64,000 nucleotides of DNA from Halobellus inordinatus (GTDB lineage Archaea; Halobacteriota; Halobacteria; Halobacteriales; Haloferacaceae). The translations under genes and the position numbers were made by a program. The number at the start of each line of letters is the position of its first letter. Position 1 is the stretch's first letter. The notes under the pieces were generated by a model. The model did not search any database. It was not told where the DNA came from and was given only the letters and a program-made list of their open reading frames with translations. The stretch covers positions 1-64,000 of the forward strand of contig NZ_JANHAV010000007.1 in the NCBI RefSeq assembly GCF_024464655.1. The letters are read 5' to 3'. Below are positions 16,764 to 26,042 of this stretch, one piece after another.

Positions 16764-17960
16764 TCAGACGAACTTGTCGTGGTGCGGGTGGGCCGTCCGT
16801 GACAGGACCTTCGAACCGGAATCGGTGACTAACACCATATCCTCGAAGCGGACTCCCGCGACTCCCCTGTTGAACAGCCCCGGTTCGATCATCACGATCA
16901 TATTCTCTTCGAGCGTCGGATTCGCTGTCGGGCCAATGTAGGGCGGTTCGTGGGCGACGGTCCCGATGCCGTGTCCGATGTACCCCATCGTGAACGAGTC
17001 CTCGTAGCCGTACTCTGCGAAGATCTCCCGAGAGGCCTCGTAGACCTCCTGTCCGGAGACGCCGGGCTCGATGGCGTCGATCGCCGCTTGATGGGCCTGG
17101 AACGTCGCCTGGTACATATCGCGCTGTGCGTCCGAGGGTGTGCCGAGGAACAGCATCCGCGCGAGTTCGCTGTAGTATCCCTTGTACATCGGCCCCTCGT
17201 CGAGTTGGACGAACTCGTTCCGCCGGATGCGTTTCTGCGACGGGAACTCCTGACAGCGCGACCAGCGCACGCCCGAGGAAACGATGGCCGGCAGCGCGTA
17301 CGCACCCGCCGCACCGGCGTCGAGCATCGCCTTCATAATCGTCCCCGACACGTCACATTCCCGCACACCGACGTCGACGGCCTCGATCCCGGCTTCGATC
17401 CCGATCTCGGCGATCTCGAGCCCTTCGTCGATGAGCGCGATCTCTTTCGGGCTCTTTACCGCCCGCGCGCGATAGAGCAGATCGCCGGCGTCGACGACGT
17501 CGGCCCGCGGGAGTGCGTCGCCGAACTGTCGTGCGAACTGGAACTCCATATGCGGGTCCAGCCCGACGGTCCCATCGGCGGCACCGTGGTCGGCGAGCAC
17601 CGAGGCGAACGCGTCTACAGCATCCTCTTTCCCGGTCGAGAACGAACGGACGTCCTCCAGCCAGTGGCGGTCGGCCAGGTCTTCGGCGAGTCGTGGGGCA
17701 GCGAGGAACGTCGGCTCGCCGTCGCGGGGAATGACGGCACCGTGTTCGGCCGACAACGAGAAGCTGTCGTACGGGCCGATGCCGACGAGGTACCGCGTGT
17801 TGTCCGTGCGGTTGAGGACGAGCGCGTCCACTCCCTCGTCGGCCATCATCCCCTGTACCTTCTCGATGTTTTCACGCGCGACAGACTCCAGGATCCGGAA
17901 GTACTCGTCGCGTTCGTACTGGCGCGTCTCCCGATGCCCGACCGGCGGTTCCGCGCTCAT
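16764..17960 (-). CDS. M24-family hydrolase (Xaa-Pro peptidase / creatinase / ectoine-hydrolase fold)
   Basis: The 398-residue protein has the creatinase-type N-terminal domain and the C-terminal pita-bread domain. Candidate metal ligands are Asp254, Glu265, His330, Glu359 and Glu373. The second position is normally Asp (SDxTR) but reads SELAR here, so metal use or specificity may differ from true Xaa-Pro peptidases. The gene sits inside an ABC import operon, and its start overlaps... its stop-side neighbour is PotB while its ATG overlaps the ATPase stop by four bases. Its substrate is therefore probably what the importer brings in, or a derivative. Creatinase and ectoine hydrolase (about 400 residues) are M24 relatives that open small guanidino or cyclic amidine compounds, so a peptidase role should not be assumed. 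Confidence 0.85.
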   Translation of the reverse strand: MSAEPPVGHRETRQYERDEYFRILESVARENIEKVQGMMADEGVDALVLNRTDNTRYLVGIGPYDSFSLSAEHGAVIPRDGEPTFLAAPRLAEDLADRHWLEDVRSFSTGKEDAVDAFASVLADHGAADGTVGLDPHMEFQFARQFGDALPRADVVDAGDLLYRARAVKSPKEIALIDEGLEIAEIGIEAGIEAVDVGVRECDVSGTIMKAMLDAGAAGAYALPAIVSSGVRWSRCQEFPSQKRIRRNEFVQLDEGPMYKGYYSELARMLFLGTPSDAQRDMYQATFQAHQAAIDAIEPGVSGQEVYEASREIFAEYGYEDSFTMGYIGHGIGTVAHEPPYIGPTANPTLEENMIVMIEPGLFNRGVAGVRFEDMVLVTDSGSKVLSRTAHPHHDKFV

Positions 17961-19066
17961 ACGGGGGCGGCCTCCGCGGTACGTACCTGCCCTTCCAGTG
18001 GCGTGTAGATGACGTCCTCCGGCGCGATCGAAATGGACACCGACGCCCCTTTTTCGAGTACGTCGGTGCCGCCGTGCTTGCGCTTGCCACTGACCTCGAC
18101 GACCGAGTCGAGTTCCGGCACGTCGACGAGGTATACGACGTCGCGACCCTGGTAATCGACTTCGTCGACGACTCCCTCGAAGGTGTTCGTCGGGTCGGCG
18201 TCGCCCGTGGCGAATCCGACGAGTTCGTTCCGGAGGAACAGCGCGACGTCGTCGCCGTCGCCGACCTGTTCTTGTGGCGTCACGTCGAACGTCACCCCGC
18301 TGTCGGTTTCGATCTGTGGTGTCGGACTGTCGCTGTAGACACCATCGAGCCGTGAGGACTGACCGAGGAACCCGGCTACGAAGGGCGTTTCGGGGTTCTG
18401 ATACGCGTTCTTCGGATCGCCGAACTGCTCGACTTGGCCATCATTTAGAACCGCCAGCCGGTCGCCCATCGAGAGCGCCTCGGTCTGGTTGTGCGTCACG
18501 TAAATCGTCGTGACGCCCGTCTCGCGCTGGATGCGCTTCAGTTCGTTCCGCATCGAGTGCCGCAGCTCTTTGTCCAGATTCGAGAGCGGTTCGTCCATCA
18601 ACACGAGGTCGGGATCGAACGCGAGTGCCCGGGCGACTGCCACCCGCTGTTGCTCGCCGCCCGAACACTCGTGGGGATACATCTCGGCGTACCCCTCAAG
18701 CGAGATGATCTCGAGCATCTCCTCGACCCGGCGTTCCCGCTGTTCCGAGTCGACGCCCCGCATCTTCAATCCGAAGCCGATGTTCTCCCCGACCGTCTTG
18801 TGTGGGAACAGTGCATAGTCCTGAAACACGACGCCGATGTCGCGCTCGTAGGCAGGAAGATCCGTCAGGTCTTGCCCACGCAGACGGACCGTGCCTGCAG
18901 TGGGCGTCTGGAGCCCGGCGACGTTGAGAAGCGTCGTCGACTTTCCGCACCCGGACGGGCCGACAACAGTGATGAACTCGCCCTCCTCGACAGTGAGCGA
19001 AATCCCGTCGACGGCGGTCAAGCCACCAAACTCTTTTCGTAAATTATCTATCTCTAAGAATGACAT
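17957..19066 (-). CDS. ABC transporter ATPase, PotA-like
   Basis: The 369-residue protein has Walker A (GPSGCGKSTTLL), the Q-loop, a signature motif reading CSGGEQQRVA (Cys in place of the usual Leu), Walker B (LVLMDEP) and the H-loop. A C-terminal TOBE-type regulatory domain of about 120 residues follows. It powers the PotBC permease from the cytosolic side. It overlaps the M24 hydrolase start by four bases, and it follows the binding-protein gene by 59 bases that contain two palindromes. Confidence 0.95.
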   Translation of the reverse strand: MSFLEIDNLRKEFGGLTAVDGISLTVEEGEFITVVGPSGCGKSTTLLNVAGLQTPTAGTVRLRGQDLTDLPAYERDIGVVFQDYALFPHKTVGENIGFGLKMRGVDSEQRERRVEEMLEIISLEGYAEMYPHECSGGEQQRVAVARALAFDPDLVLMDEPLSNLDKELRHSMRNELKRIQRETGVTTIYVTHNQTEALSMGDRLAVLNDGQVEQFGDPKNAYQNPETPFVAGFLGQSSRLDGVYSDSPTPQIETDSGVTFDVTPQEQVGDGDDVALFLRNELVGFATGDADPTNTFEGVVDEVDYQGRDVVYLVDVPELDSVVEVSGKRKHGGTDVLEKGASVSISIAPEDVIYTPLEGQVRTAEAAPV

Positions 19067-19090
19067 ATGGATGGTAATTCTGGGTGTTGT

Positions 19091-19103
19091 GTACGTGACG
19101 TAC
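19091..19103. promoter_or_regulatory. Palindrome between binding-protein and ATPase genes
   Basis: GTACGT and ACGTAC are arranged symmetrically around one G, 25 bases upstream of the ATPase start. A second perfect palindrome, GCTAGCGCTAGC (19119-19130), spans the stop of the binding-protein gene. They may be an internal operator, or an mRNA processing or stabilising structure that separates expression of the binding protein from the rest of the operon. Confidence 0.35.
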
Positions 19104-19125
19104 TGGCGTAAGACACTTGCTAGCG

Positions 19126-20325
19126 CTAGCTCTTCTGGATCTCTTCCCAGGTCTTAGACCACTGGTCGTTGTGTTCGTTTTTGTAGCTCGGATTCAGGAA
19201 CGTCAGGCGTTCACCACCCGAGGGATCGTAGTCGTAGAGTCCTTCGATCTTGTCCGAGGTGGCTCCGGTCGCCGGCGGGTATCCGATGTTCTCTGCGAGG
19301 CCCGTGATGACGTCGTCTTCGAGCACGAAGTCGAGGAATGCGAGCGCGGCGTTTCGTTTCTCCTCGCTGAGGCCTTGGACCATCACCCAGTTGTCCGACC
19401 ACCCGTAGGCGCCCTCTTTCGGCACGACGTAGTCGAGATGGTCGTACCCGTCGTTGACCGCGCTGTAGATACGTCCGCCCCACGCCTCTCCGACAGACGC
19501 CGTGTTCTGACTGAAGAGTCGAACGAGTTCGTCGCCGCTCGTCCAGTACTTGACGACGAGGTCTTTCTGTTCTCGAACCGAGTCCCAGATCTTCTGGATG
19601 CCGTCCTCGTAGGAGCCGTCCACCTGGATGTTGTTCGGGTCCATCCCGAGATACAGGGCGGTCGTGAAGACCCGAACGAACCCGAAGCCTTCCATCGTCA
19701 CGCGGCCTTTGTTCGCGGTCTCCCAAGCGGCGGCCCACGAATCGAGTTCACCGAGTTCGTCTTTGTTGTACGCCATCCCGACCGTGCCGTACGTCGCGGG
19801 GACGGCGTGCAGCATCTCTCCGGGGTCGTAGATCGGATTCTGGAACGTGTTCAACAAGTTGCCGTAGTTCGAGATGCTGTCCGATTCGATCTCCGCCCAG
19901 ACGTCTTCGCTCGCCCCGTTGTAGAGCGTCGAGGCAGACGTGATCGTGAGGTCGGTGTCCGACTGACCGGCCTTGATCTTCGAGTAGGCGTCGAACTGAT
20001 TGCTGACGAGGCTCGATTCGATCGTGACCCCGTACTCGGATTCGAATTTATCGAACACCTGTGACTGGTAGGCGTCGATGTAGCTCCCACCGGGAACCTG
20101 TATGACGAGCGAGTCCGCCATCTCGTCCGAAGCCGCCGTTGACGACGCCGAACCCGTGGTCGTACCGGTGCTCTCGCTCCCGCCGTCACCGCCACCGCTG
20201 CCAGTACAGCCGGCGAGGCCAGTGAGACCGACTGCAGCACCGCTACCGAGCGTTTTGAGTATCGTCCGCCGCTTTTGCGTACCCGTCTTTGCCCCTGAAC
20301 GTTCGACCGGAGACTCCTTGTTCAT
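19126..20325 (-). CDS. ABC substrate-binding lipoprotein, PotD-like
   Basis: The start at 20325 gives 399 residues; the frame allows six more to 20343. The N-terminus has a twin-arginine signal (KRRTILKTLGSG) and a lipobox (LTGLAGC), followed by a Gly/Ser/Thr linker. The binding domain (LVIQVPGGSYIDAYQSQVFD) is typical of extracellular family 1 proteins of PotD/PotF type. It is anchored outside and hands the solute to PotBC. AAATATTTAAA about 30 bases upstream of 20325 is a clear TATA-like box, and GTGTAC lies directly before the ATG. Confidence 0.9.
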   Translation of the reverse strand: MNKESPVERSGAKTGTQKRRTILKTLGSGAAVGLTGLAGCTGSGGGDGGSESTGTTTGSASSTAASDEMADSLVIQVPGGSYIDAYQSQVFDKFESEYGVTIESSLVSNQFDAYSKIKAGQSDTDLTITSASTLYNGASEDVWAEIESDSISNYGNLLNTFQNPIYDPGEMLHAVPATYGTVGMAYNKDELGELDSWAAAWETANKGRVTMEGFGFVRVFTTALYLGMDPNNIQVDGSYEDGIQKIWDSVREQKDLVVKYWTSGDELVRLFSQNTASVGEAWGGRIYSAVNDGYDHLDYVVPKEGAYGWSDNWVMVQGLSEEKRNAALAFLDFVLEDDVITGLAENIGYPPATGATSDKIEGLYDYDPSGGERLTFLNPSYKNEHNDQWSKTWEEIQKS

Positions 20326-20351
20326 CGTGTACAAGGTTGACACGCGCCTCC

Positions 20352-20362
20352 AAATATTTAAA
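20352..20362 (-). promoter_or_regulatory. TATA-like box of the ABC operon
   Basis: The tract AAATATTTAAA is centred about 32 bases before the chosen ATG of the binding-protein gene. This position supports the 20325 start over 20343. Confidence 0.5.
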
Positions 20363-20519
20363 GGTTGGTGGTGTCGTTGACTGACGTTCTATTCTAAAGA
20401 TAATAACGGAACATCGTACGAATATACACGAAACTATTAAAACATATAGGATGGAATTCGAACGTGTATGAGAGAGTGGTGCATAGCGCCCGGAACGCGT
20501 TACTACTTCGAGGTTACCG

Positions 20520-21818
20520 ATGACTAGCATCGACGATACGGACCGTGAAAACGTACTGACAGCTGTCGAAGAACTCCTTCCGGAACTGCAGGAGTTCGTC
20601 GGCGACCTCGTCGCAGAGCGGAGCGTTTTGGGGGACGAAGCAGGCGCACAGGCCGTCGTCCGCGACCGGCTCGAAGCGCTCGACCTGTCGGTTCGCGAGC
20701 TCAACGCCGACGACGTCGACGGGATCCGCGATCATCCGGAGTTCTCCGACGCCGGCCACTCCTACGAATCGCGCTCGAATCTCGTGGCCGAACGCTCGGG
20801 CACCGGCGAGGGACGGTCGCTCGTGTTCAACGGTCACGTGGACGTGGTCCCCGAGAACGACCGCGAAAAGTGGTCCTTCGACCCCTTCTCCGGCGCGGTC
20901 GAAGACGGCCGGATCCTCGGACGCGGCGCGTCGGATATGAAAGGCGGCGTTGGCGCGATGATCTTCGCGCTCGCCGCGCTCGATCGCGCGGGCGTCACGC
21001 TACAGGGTGACCTCGCGATCGAAACCGTGATCGAAGAGGAAGCCGGCGGATTCGGCGGCTCACTCGCGACCGCACTCGCTGGGCCCGCGGCCGGCGGCGC
21101 GTACGACGCGGTCGTCATTCCCGAACCCACGGATTTCGATATGTGGATCGCCAACGACGGGGTCTCGTACTTCAGAGTCACCGTCGAGGGAAAAAGCGCT
21201 CACGCCGCACGGACGGACGACGGCGTGAACGCCGCCGCGAAGCTCTATCCGATCTTCCAGGCGCTCTCCGAACTGCACGACGAGCGGAAGACGAGCGTTC
21301 ACGACCCGCTCTTCGAGCAGTGGTACGATCAGACTGTCTCCCTCAACCTCGGGTCGATTCACGCCGGCGAGTGGCCGTCGAGCGTCCCCGACGAAGCCAC
21401 GCTGGAGGCGCGCATCTCGCACGCCCCCGCGGAGACGCGCGAGCATATCCACACGGTCGTCGAAGAAACCGTCCGCGAGGCCGCCGACGATCCGTGGTTC
21501 GACGAGCATCCCCCGACGGTCGAGTGGTTCGGCTGGCGCGGGAGTTCCGCGAAGATCGGCACTGACGAACCCATCATCCACGCCGTGCAGGACGTGATGG
21601 GGACAATGAACGGCGAGAGCCAGCCCAAAGGGTTCCCCGGCGGGATCGATTCGCGCTTCTTCGTGAACTACGCGGACACCCCGGCGATCTGTTTCGGCCC
21701 GGGCGCGCACAACATCCACGGCACCGACGAGTTCCTCCCGGTCGACGAACTCGAACGGATCACGAAGGCGTACGCACTGCTGGCGATGGAGTGGTGCGGG
21801 TACGAGGAGGACGAATGA
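20520..21818 (+). CDS. M20-family metallohydrolase (ArgE/DapE-like)
   Basis: The 432-residue protein contains the M20 zinc sites. His in FNGHVDVVPEN, Asp in ILGRGASDMKGGVGAM and the Glu pair in VIEEEAGGFGG are all present, and a dimerisation domain is inserted. Family members remove acyl groups from N-acyl amino acids (acetylornithine, succinyl-diaminopimelate) or cleave dipeptides. It is the first gene of a five-gene operon in which every junction overlaps. In this setting it is more likely a catabolic deacylase or amidase than a biosynthetic ArgE. The reaction is inferred from the family; the substrate is unknown. Confidence 0.9.
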   Translation: MTSIDDTDRENVLTAVEELLPELQEFVGDLVAERSVLGDEAGAQAVVRDRLEALDLSVRELNADDVDGIRDHPEFSDAGHSYESRSNLVAERSGTGEGRSLVFNGHVDVVPENDREKWSFDPFSGAVEDGRILGRGASDMKGGVGAMIFALAALDRAGVTLQGDLAIETVIEEEAGGFGGSLATALAGPAAGGAYDAVVIPEPTDFDMWIANDGVSYFRVTVEGKSAHAARTDDGVNAAAKLYPIFQALSELHDERKTSVHDPLFEQWYDQTVSLNLGSIHAGEWPSSVPDEATLEARISHAPAETREHIHTVVEETVREAADDPWFDEHPPTVEWFGWRGSSAKIGTDEPIIHAVQDVMGTMNGESQPKGFPGGIDSRFFVNYADTPAICFGPGAHNIHGTDEFLPVDELERITKAYALLAMEWCGYEEDE

Positions 21819-22681
21819 GCGACGAGTATCGGTACGACAAGCTCACCTGGCCGGAGGTAAACGAGGCCGTCGAAGACGAGAAGATGGTACTGGTCCCGGT
21901 CGGCGCCACCGAGGACCACGGCCATCACCTCCCGCTCGACGTCGACCGCGAACTCGTTTCGGCCATCTGCGAGCGAACGGCCCGCGACCGAGACGACACC
22001 CTCCTGTTTCCGACCGTCGATCACGGTTACCTCCCGCATCATATGGACTATCCCGGCGGGATCACGATCGACTGGGAGACGTTCGTAAAGCACACCATCG
22101 ACATCTGCGTCTCGCTCGCGCACCACGGATTCGAGAAGATTCTCCTCATCAACGGCCACGGCTCGAACGACCACCTGCTCCAACAGGTCGCCCGGCAGGT
22201 GATCCTCCAGTATCCCGACGTCCACTGCGGGAACCTGTCGTGGTGGCAACTCGAGGAGGTGCGGGAGGCGGCACGCACCCACCGCGACGCGGGTCCGCAG
22301 GGCTCCGCGCACGCCGGTGAAATGGAGACGTCGATGTATCTCGCGCTGCACCCAGACGACGTTCGCACTGACGAACTGGCCGACGACGTCTCCTACCCCG
22401 AATCGAAGCACTTCAACAACCTGGACCTGGCCGGCGAAACGCGCGAGGAGGAGTCGACGCCGGTCGCGATGATGGAGTGGTGGTCGACTGTCTCCGAGAC
22501 CGGAACGATGGGCGATGCGACCGAGGCAAGTGCCGAAAAGGGTGAGGCGTTCCTCGACGCTGCGGTCGAGGGACTGCACTCGGTCCTCGATGAGTACCGC
22601 GATCACCCGATCCGCGAAATCGACGACCACCACGCTCGAACCGTCGAAGATCACGAGTACGATCCGTTTAGACCGAAATAA
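21815..22681 (+). CDS. Creatininase-family amidohydrolase
   Basis: The start at 21815 overlaps the M20 stop (ATGA), giving 288 residues. The metal-binding pattern of the creatininase family is visible: GATEDHGHHLPLDVD (Glu, His, Asp), LLINGHGSNDH (His) and HAGEMETSMYLAL (Glu). Members include creatinine amidohydrolase, the archaeal FAPy/formamide hydrolase ArfB and other amide-opening enzymes. It probably hydrolyses a cyclic or linear amide in the island's pathway. Because it stands next to M20 and CoA-transferase genes, a role in riboflavin or F420 synthesis is less likely. Confidence 0.9.
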   Translation: MSDEYRYDKLTWPEVNEAVEDEKMVLVPVGATEDHGHHLPLDVDRELVSAICERTARDRDDTLLFPTVDHGYLPHHMDYPGGITIDWETFVKHTIDICVSLAHHGFEKILLINGHGSNDHLLQQVARQVILQYPDVHCGNLSWWQLEEVREAARTHRDAGPQGSAHAGEMETSMYLALHPDDVRTDELADDVSYPESKHFNNLDLAGETREEESTPVAMMEWWSTVSETGTMGDATEASAEKGEAFLDAAVEGLHSVLDEYRDHPIREIDDHHARTVEDHEYDPFRPK

Positions 22682-23589
22682 TGAGCGACACACACGACAA
22701 GACACAGACGCTGCAGACAGCGATTTCTGATCACGTCCCGGACGGCGCAAGCATCGCGTTCGGTGGGATGGGTGGCCGCGACCCGGAAGCGGCGGCCCGG
22801 GAAATCATCCGACAGGAAAAGACCGGCCTGCGCGTCGTCGACGACGCCCGAACGACGCTGTTCGACGCGATGGTCGGTGCCGGCTGCGTCGACGAGTACG
22901 TCGGCTCGTGGGTCGGGACCAGCCTCATCTCACAGGGACACAACGTCCGCCGAGCGGTCGAAGAGGGCGTCCCGAAGGACCTGACGATGCAGGACGTCTC
23001 GAACTTCGGTTCCTCGCTGATGTTCTTCGCGGGCGCGATGAACGTCCCGTTCGTCCCGACGCGGTCGATGCTCGGGACGGACATCGCCGAACACAACGAC
23101 GATATCGAGGTCATCGACGACCCGTTCGGCTCGGGCGAGCCGCTCGCTGCCGTGCCGGCCGCGACGCCGGACGTCGCGATCATTCACGTCCAGCAGGCAG
23201 ACCGCCACGGCAACGCCCACATCTACGGGAACACGGTCAACGACCACCTCAAAGTCAGAGCGGCCGACACGACGATCATCACCTGCGAGGAGATCGTCCC
23301 GAGTGAGACGATCGCGGAGTCGCCCGAACTCACGAAGATCCCCTTCTACACGGTCGATTCAGTCGTCGAGGTGCCCTTCGGGAGTCACCCGTGGCACTGC
23401 TACGGACACTATTACGCGGATCTCCCGTTCTACCGGGAATACGGTCTGCGGTCTCAGGACTACGACGAGTTCCAAGACTGGCTCGACGAGTGGATCGTAC
23501 CGCACGAGGAGTATCTCGAAAAGGTCGGCGCCGACCGACTCGCTCGTCTCGAAGAACTCGAACAGACGATCAACGGTGGCAAAATATGA
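22681..23589 (+). CDS. CoA-transferase family I, subunit A
   Basis: The 302-residue protein matches the alpha subunit of glutaconate/3-oxoacid-type CoA-transferases: GASIAFGGMGGRDPE near the N-terminus, FGGMG-type glycine turns, and HVQQADRHGNAHIYG in the middle. It would move CoA from a donor such as acetyl-CoA or succinyl-CoA to a free acid, together with subunit B encoded next. The ATG shares bases with the TAA stop of the previous gene (TAATG), so translation is coupled. The acid is not identifiable from sequence. Confidence 0.9.
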   Translation: MSDTHDKTQTLQTAISDHVPDGASIAFGGMGGRDPEAAAREIIRQEKTGLRVVDDARTTLFDAMVGAGCVDEYVGSWVGTSLISQGHNVRRAVEEGVPKDLTMQDVSNFGSSLMFFAGAMNVPFVPTRSMLGTDIAEHNDDIEVIDDPFGSGEPLAAVPAATPDVAIIHVQQADRHGNAHIYGNTVNDHLKVRAADTTIITCEEIVPSETIAESPELTKIPFYTVDSVVEVPFGSHPWHCYGHYYADLPFYREYGLRSQDYDEFQDWLDEWIVPHEEYLEKVGADRLARLEELEQTINGGKI

Positions 23590-24530
23590 CTGGTGAGACA
23601 GATCCCGAGGGAGACAGCGGCGCGACGAATGGGTCGCCGCTCGACGTAGCGAATCCAGACGAACCGGCCGACGATTACTCGCTGACTGAACTGCTGGCCG
23701 TCACTGCGGCCCGCGAGATCGACGACGGCGAAATGGCGTTCATCGGCGTCGGAATGTCGCTGATCTCGGGCGTGCTGGCGAAGTACACGCACGCACCTCG
23801 CTGCCAACTGGTCACGGAGTCCGGATACGTCGGGTCGCGGCCGCCGGGAGTCGTGCAGTCCATCTCCGACAGCGTGCTCGGCGTGGACTCGCTCGTCGCG
23901 ACGGACCAAATGCAGATCTTCGTCGACAATCAGCGCGGCCTGTTCGACGTGGGCATCATCGGCGCCGGACAGATCGACAAGTACGGGAACACGAACTCGA
24001 CCGTCGTCACGGGGGCCGAGGGATCCTACGAGAACCCCAAGGTACGGCTCCCTGGTTCGGGAGGGAGCAACGACATTATGACCTCCTGCGGCCGGACGAT
24101 CGTGATGATGCGACAACGGGCCCGGGCGTTCACGTCCGAACTGGATTACGTCACGGCCCCGGGGTATCTCGACGGGCCGGGCGCACGCGAGGAGTTCGGC
24201 TTCCCCGGCGGCGGCCCCGAGACCGTAATCACTGATATGGCGGTGTTCGGCTTCGACGAGGAGACCAAAGAGATGTACCTGCGTTCGACGCATCCCGGGA
24301 TCGACGTCGAGGAGGTCCGCGAGATGGTGCAGTGGGACCTGAACGTCGACGACGACGTCGAAACGACGCCCGTTCCGACCCGACGGGAGGTGGCGATGCT
24401 CCGGACGATCGATCCCACGGACACCGTCTTACGCGACACCGACCGCATCTACGAGATCGGATTCGACGAGTGGGCCGATACGATGGAACGGAACTGGAAG
24501 CGACTGATGCAGATCGAAGAGGACAAATGA
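23586..24530 (+). CDS. CoA-transferase family I, subunit B
   Basis: The start at 23586 overlaps the subunit A stop (ATGA) and gives 314 residues. A longer upstream frame to 23391 overlaps subunit A and is rejected. The segment QLVTESGYVGSRPPG contains the glutamate expected to carry the acyl-CoA thioester in this family. GAGQIDKYGNTNSTVV and RLPGSGGSNDIM are further family blocks. It forms a heterodimer or heterotetramer with subunit A. The next gene again overlaps by four bases. Confidence 0.9.
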   Translation: MTGETDPEGDSGATNGSPLDVANPDEPADDYSLTELLAVTAAREIDDGEMAFIGVGMSLISGVLAKYTHAPRCQLVTESGYVGSRPPGVVQSISDSVLGVDSLVATDQMQIFVDNQRGLFDVGIIGAGQIDKYGNTNSTVVTGAEGSYENPKVRLPGSGGSNDIMTSCGRTIVMMRQRARAFTSELDYVTAPGYLDGPGAREEFGFPGGGPETVITDMAVFGFDEETKEMYLRSTHPGIDVEEVREMVQWDLNVDDDVETTPVPTRREVAMLRTIDPTDTVLRDTDRIYEIGFDEWADTMERNWKRLMQIEEDK

Positions 24531-25903
24531 GTCACCAACAGCGACCGACGACGCCAGGAACGGAACTCGGCGGGATGTTCCCCCGCGTGTTCGACACGGA
24601 GTACGTGACGATCACGCGCGGGCAGGGCCACTACGTGTGGGACGCCGACGACAATCGATATCTCGACGCGATCTCCGGCAATCAGAACGTCAATATCGGA
24701 CACGGACGAGAGGAGATTGCCGCGGCCGCCAAAGAACAGATCGAGACGCTCGAGTACACCTCGAGTATGCTGTTCGCGAACGAACCGGCGATGGAGTACA
24801 CCTCGAAGATCGCGGAGTTCACGCCGGACGGCTTCGAGCACACGTGGCTCGTTGGGAGCGGCTCGGAAGCCAACGAGAGCGCGATCAAGATGGCTCGACA
24901 GTACCACTTCGAGCGCGGTGACGAGCGAAAGTACAAGGTCATCGGCCGCCGGCGAAGCTACCACGGGAACACCGCGGGTGCGATGGCCGTGTCGGGATTC
25001 CCGGCCCGGAAGGACAAGATGGAGCCGCTGTTCCAGAACTTCCCGAAAGCGCCGAGCGCGACCCCGTACCGCTGTCCGTACTGCGACGGAGACGGCGGCC
25101 GCGAGTGCGGGATCGAGCGTGCGAACGAACTGGAGCGGATCATCCAGGACGAGGGCGCAGAATCGGTCGCGGCGTTCATCACCGAACCGGTGACCGGGGC
25201 AGCCAACGCGGGGGCGTATCCGCACGACGGCTACTTCGAGCGCGTCCGCGAGATCTGCGACGAGTACAACGTCCTGATGATCGTCGATGAAGTGATGGCC
25301 GGGTTCGGTCGAACGGGGGAGAACTTCGGGATCGACCACTGGGACGTCACGCCGGACATCATCACGAGCGCGAAGGGGATGACCGGCGGCTACACGCCCG
25401 TCGGCGGGACGATGCCGCACCGACGCGTCGTAGAGGTGTTCGAAGACCTCGAAAACGGCTTCCAGCACGGCCACACCTACTGCTTCAACCCCGCTTCGGC
25501 AGCCATCGGCAAGGCCGTACTCGAATATATGCAGGCCCGCGATCTCGTGGCCAATTCACGGCAGGTCGGCGCGTATCTCCACGAGGAGTTACAGCGGCTC
25601 TATAAGTACGACTTCGTCGGCGACATCCGCGGCAAGGGGCTGATGCTCGGGATCGAATTCGTCGGCGACCGCGAAACGAAAGCGCCGCTCGAAGATACCG
25701 GCGAGCGCTTCCAGAACGAACTGTTCGAGAGCGGACTCGACAACAGCATCATCACGTACCCGACCGGCGGCCACGTGGACGCCTCGAAAGGCGACCTCAC
25801 GTTACTCACGCCGCCGCTGACGATCGACGAGGCGGACGCCGACGAGATCGTCGATCGGATGGACGCGACACTGGCGGACGTCGCTGACGAACTCGGACTG
25901 TAA
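24527..25903 (+). CDS. Class III (omega) aminotransferase
   Basis: The start at 24527 overlaps the previous stop, giving 458 residues. The PLP lysine is in ITSAKGMTGGYTPVGG and the conserved aspartate in IVDEVMAGFGRTG. A Cys-rich insert (YRCPYCDGDGGRECG) is present near residue 180, and a similar insert occurs in the second aminotransferase of the island. Class III enzymes move an amino group from an omega-amino acid, diamine or diamino acid to a keto acid, yielding a semialdehyde. The aldehyde dehydrogenase at 11.9 kb could take that product. It is the last gene of the operon. Confidence 0.92.
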   Translation: MSHQQRPTTPGTELGGMFPRVFDTEYVTITRGQGHYVWDADDNRYLDAISGNQNVNIGHGREEIAAAAKEQIETLEYTSSMLFANEPAMEYTSKIAEFTPDGFEHTWLVGSGSEANESAIKMARQYHFERGDERKYKVIGRRRSYHGNTAGAMAVSGFPARKDKMEPLFQNFPKAPSATPYRCPYCDGDGGRECGIERANELERIIQDEGAESVAAFITEPVTGAANAGAYPHDGYFERVREICDEYNVLMIVDEVMAGFGRTGENFGIDHWDVTPDIITSAKGMTGGYTPVGGTMPHRRVVEVFEDLENGFQHGHTYCFNPASAAIGKAVLEYMQARDLVANSRQVGAYLHEELQRLYKYDFVGDIRGKGLMLGIEFVGDRETKAPLEDTGERFQNELFESGLDNSIITYPTGGHVDASKGDLTLLTPPLTIDEADADEIVDRMDATLADVADELGL

Positions 25904-26042
25904 CTCGGGCGGCCACGCTTCGTCGGCACCCCCTACCGATTGAACCAGATTTAATATTACGGCGCATTTTAAAACAACATACCGTAGAACGGCCGCCGAC
26001 CCTGCCGCGATCGGGTCGACGGCGAGCAAGACACAGCACACT

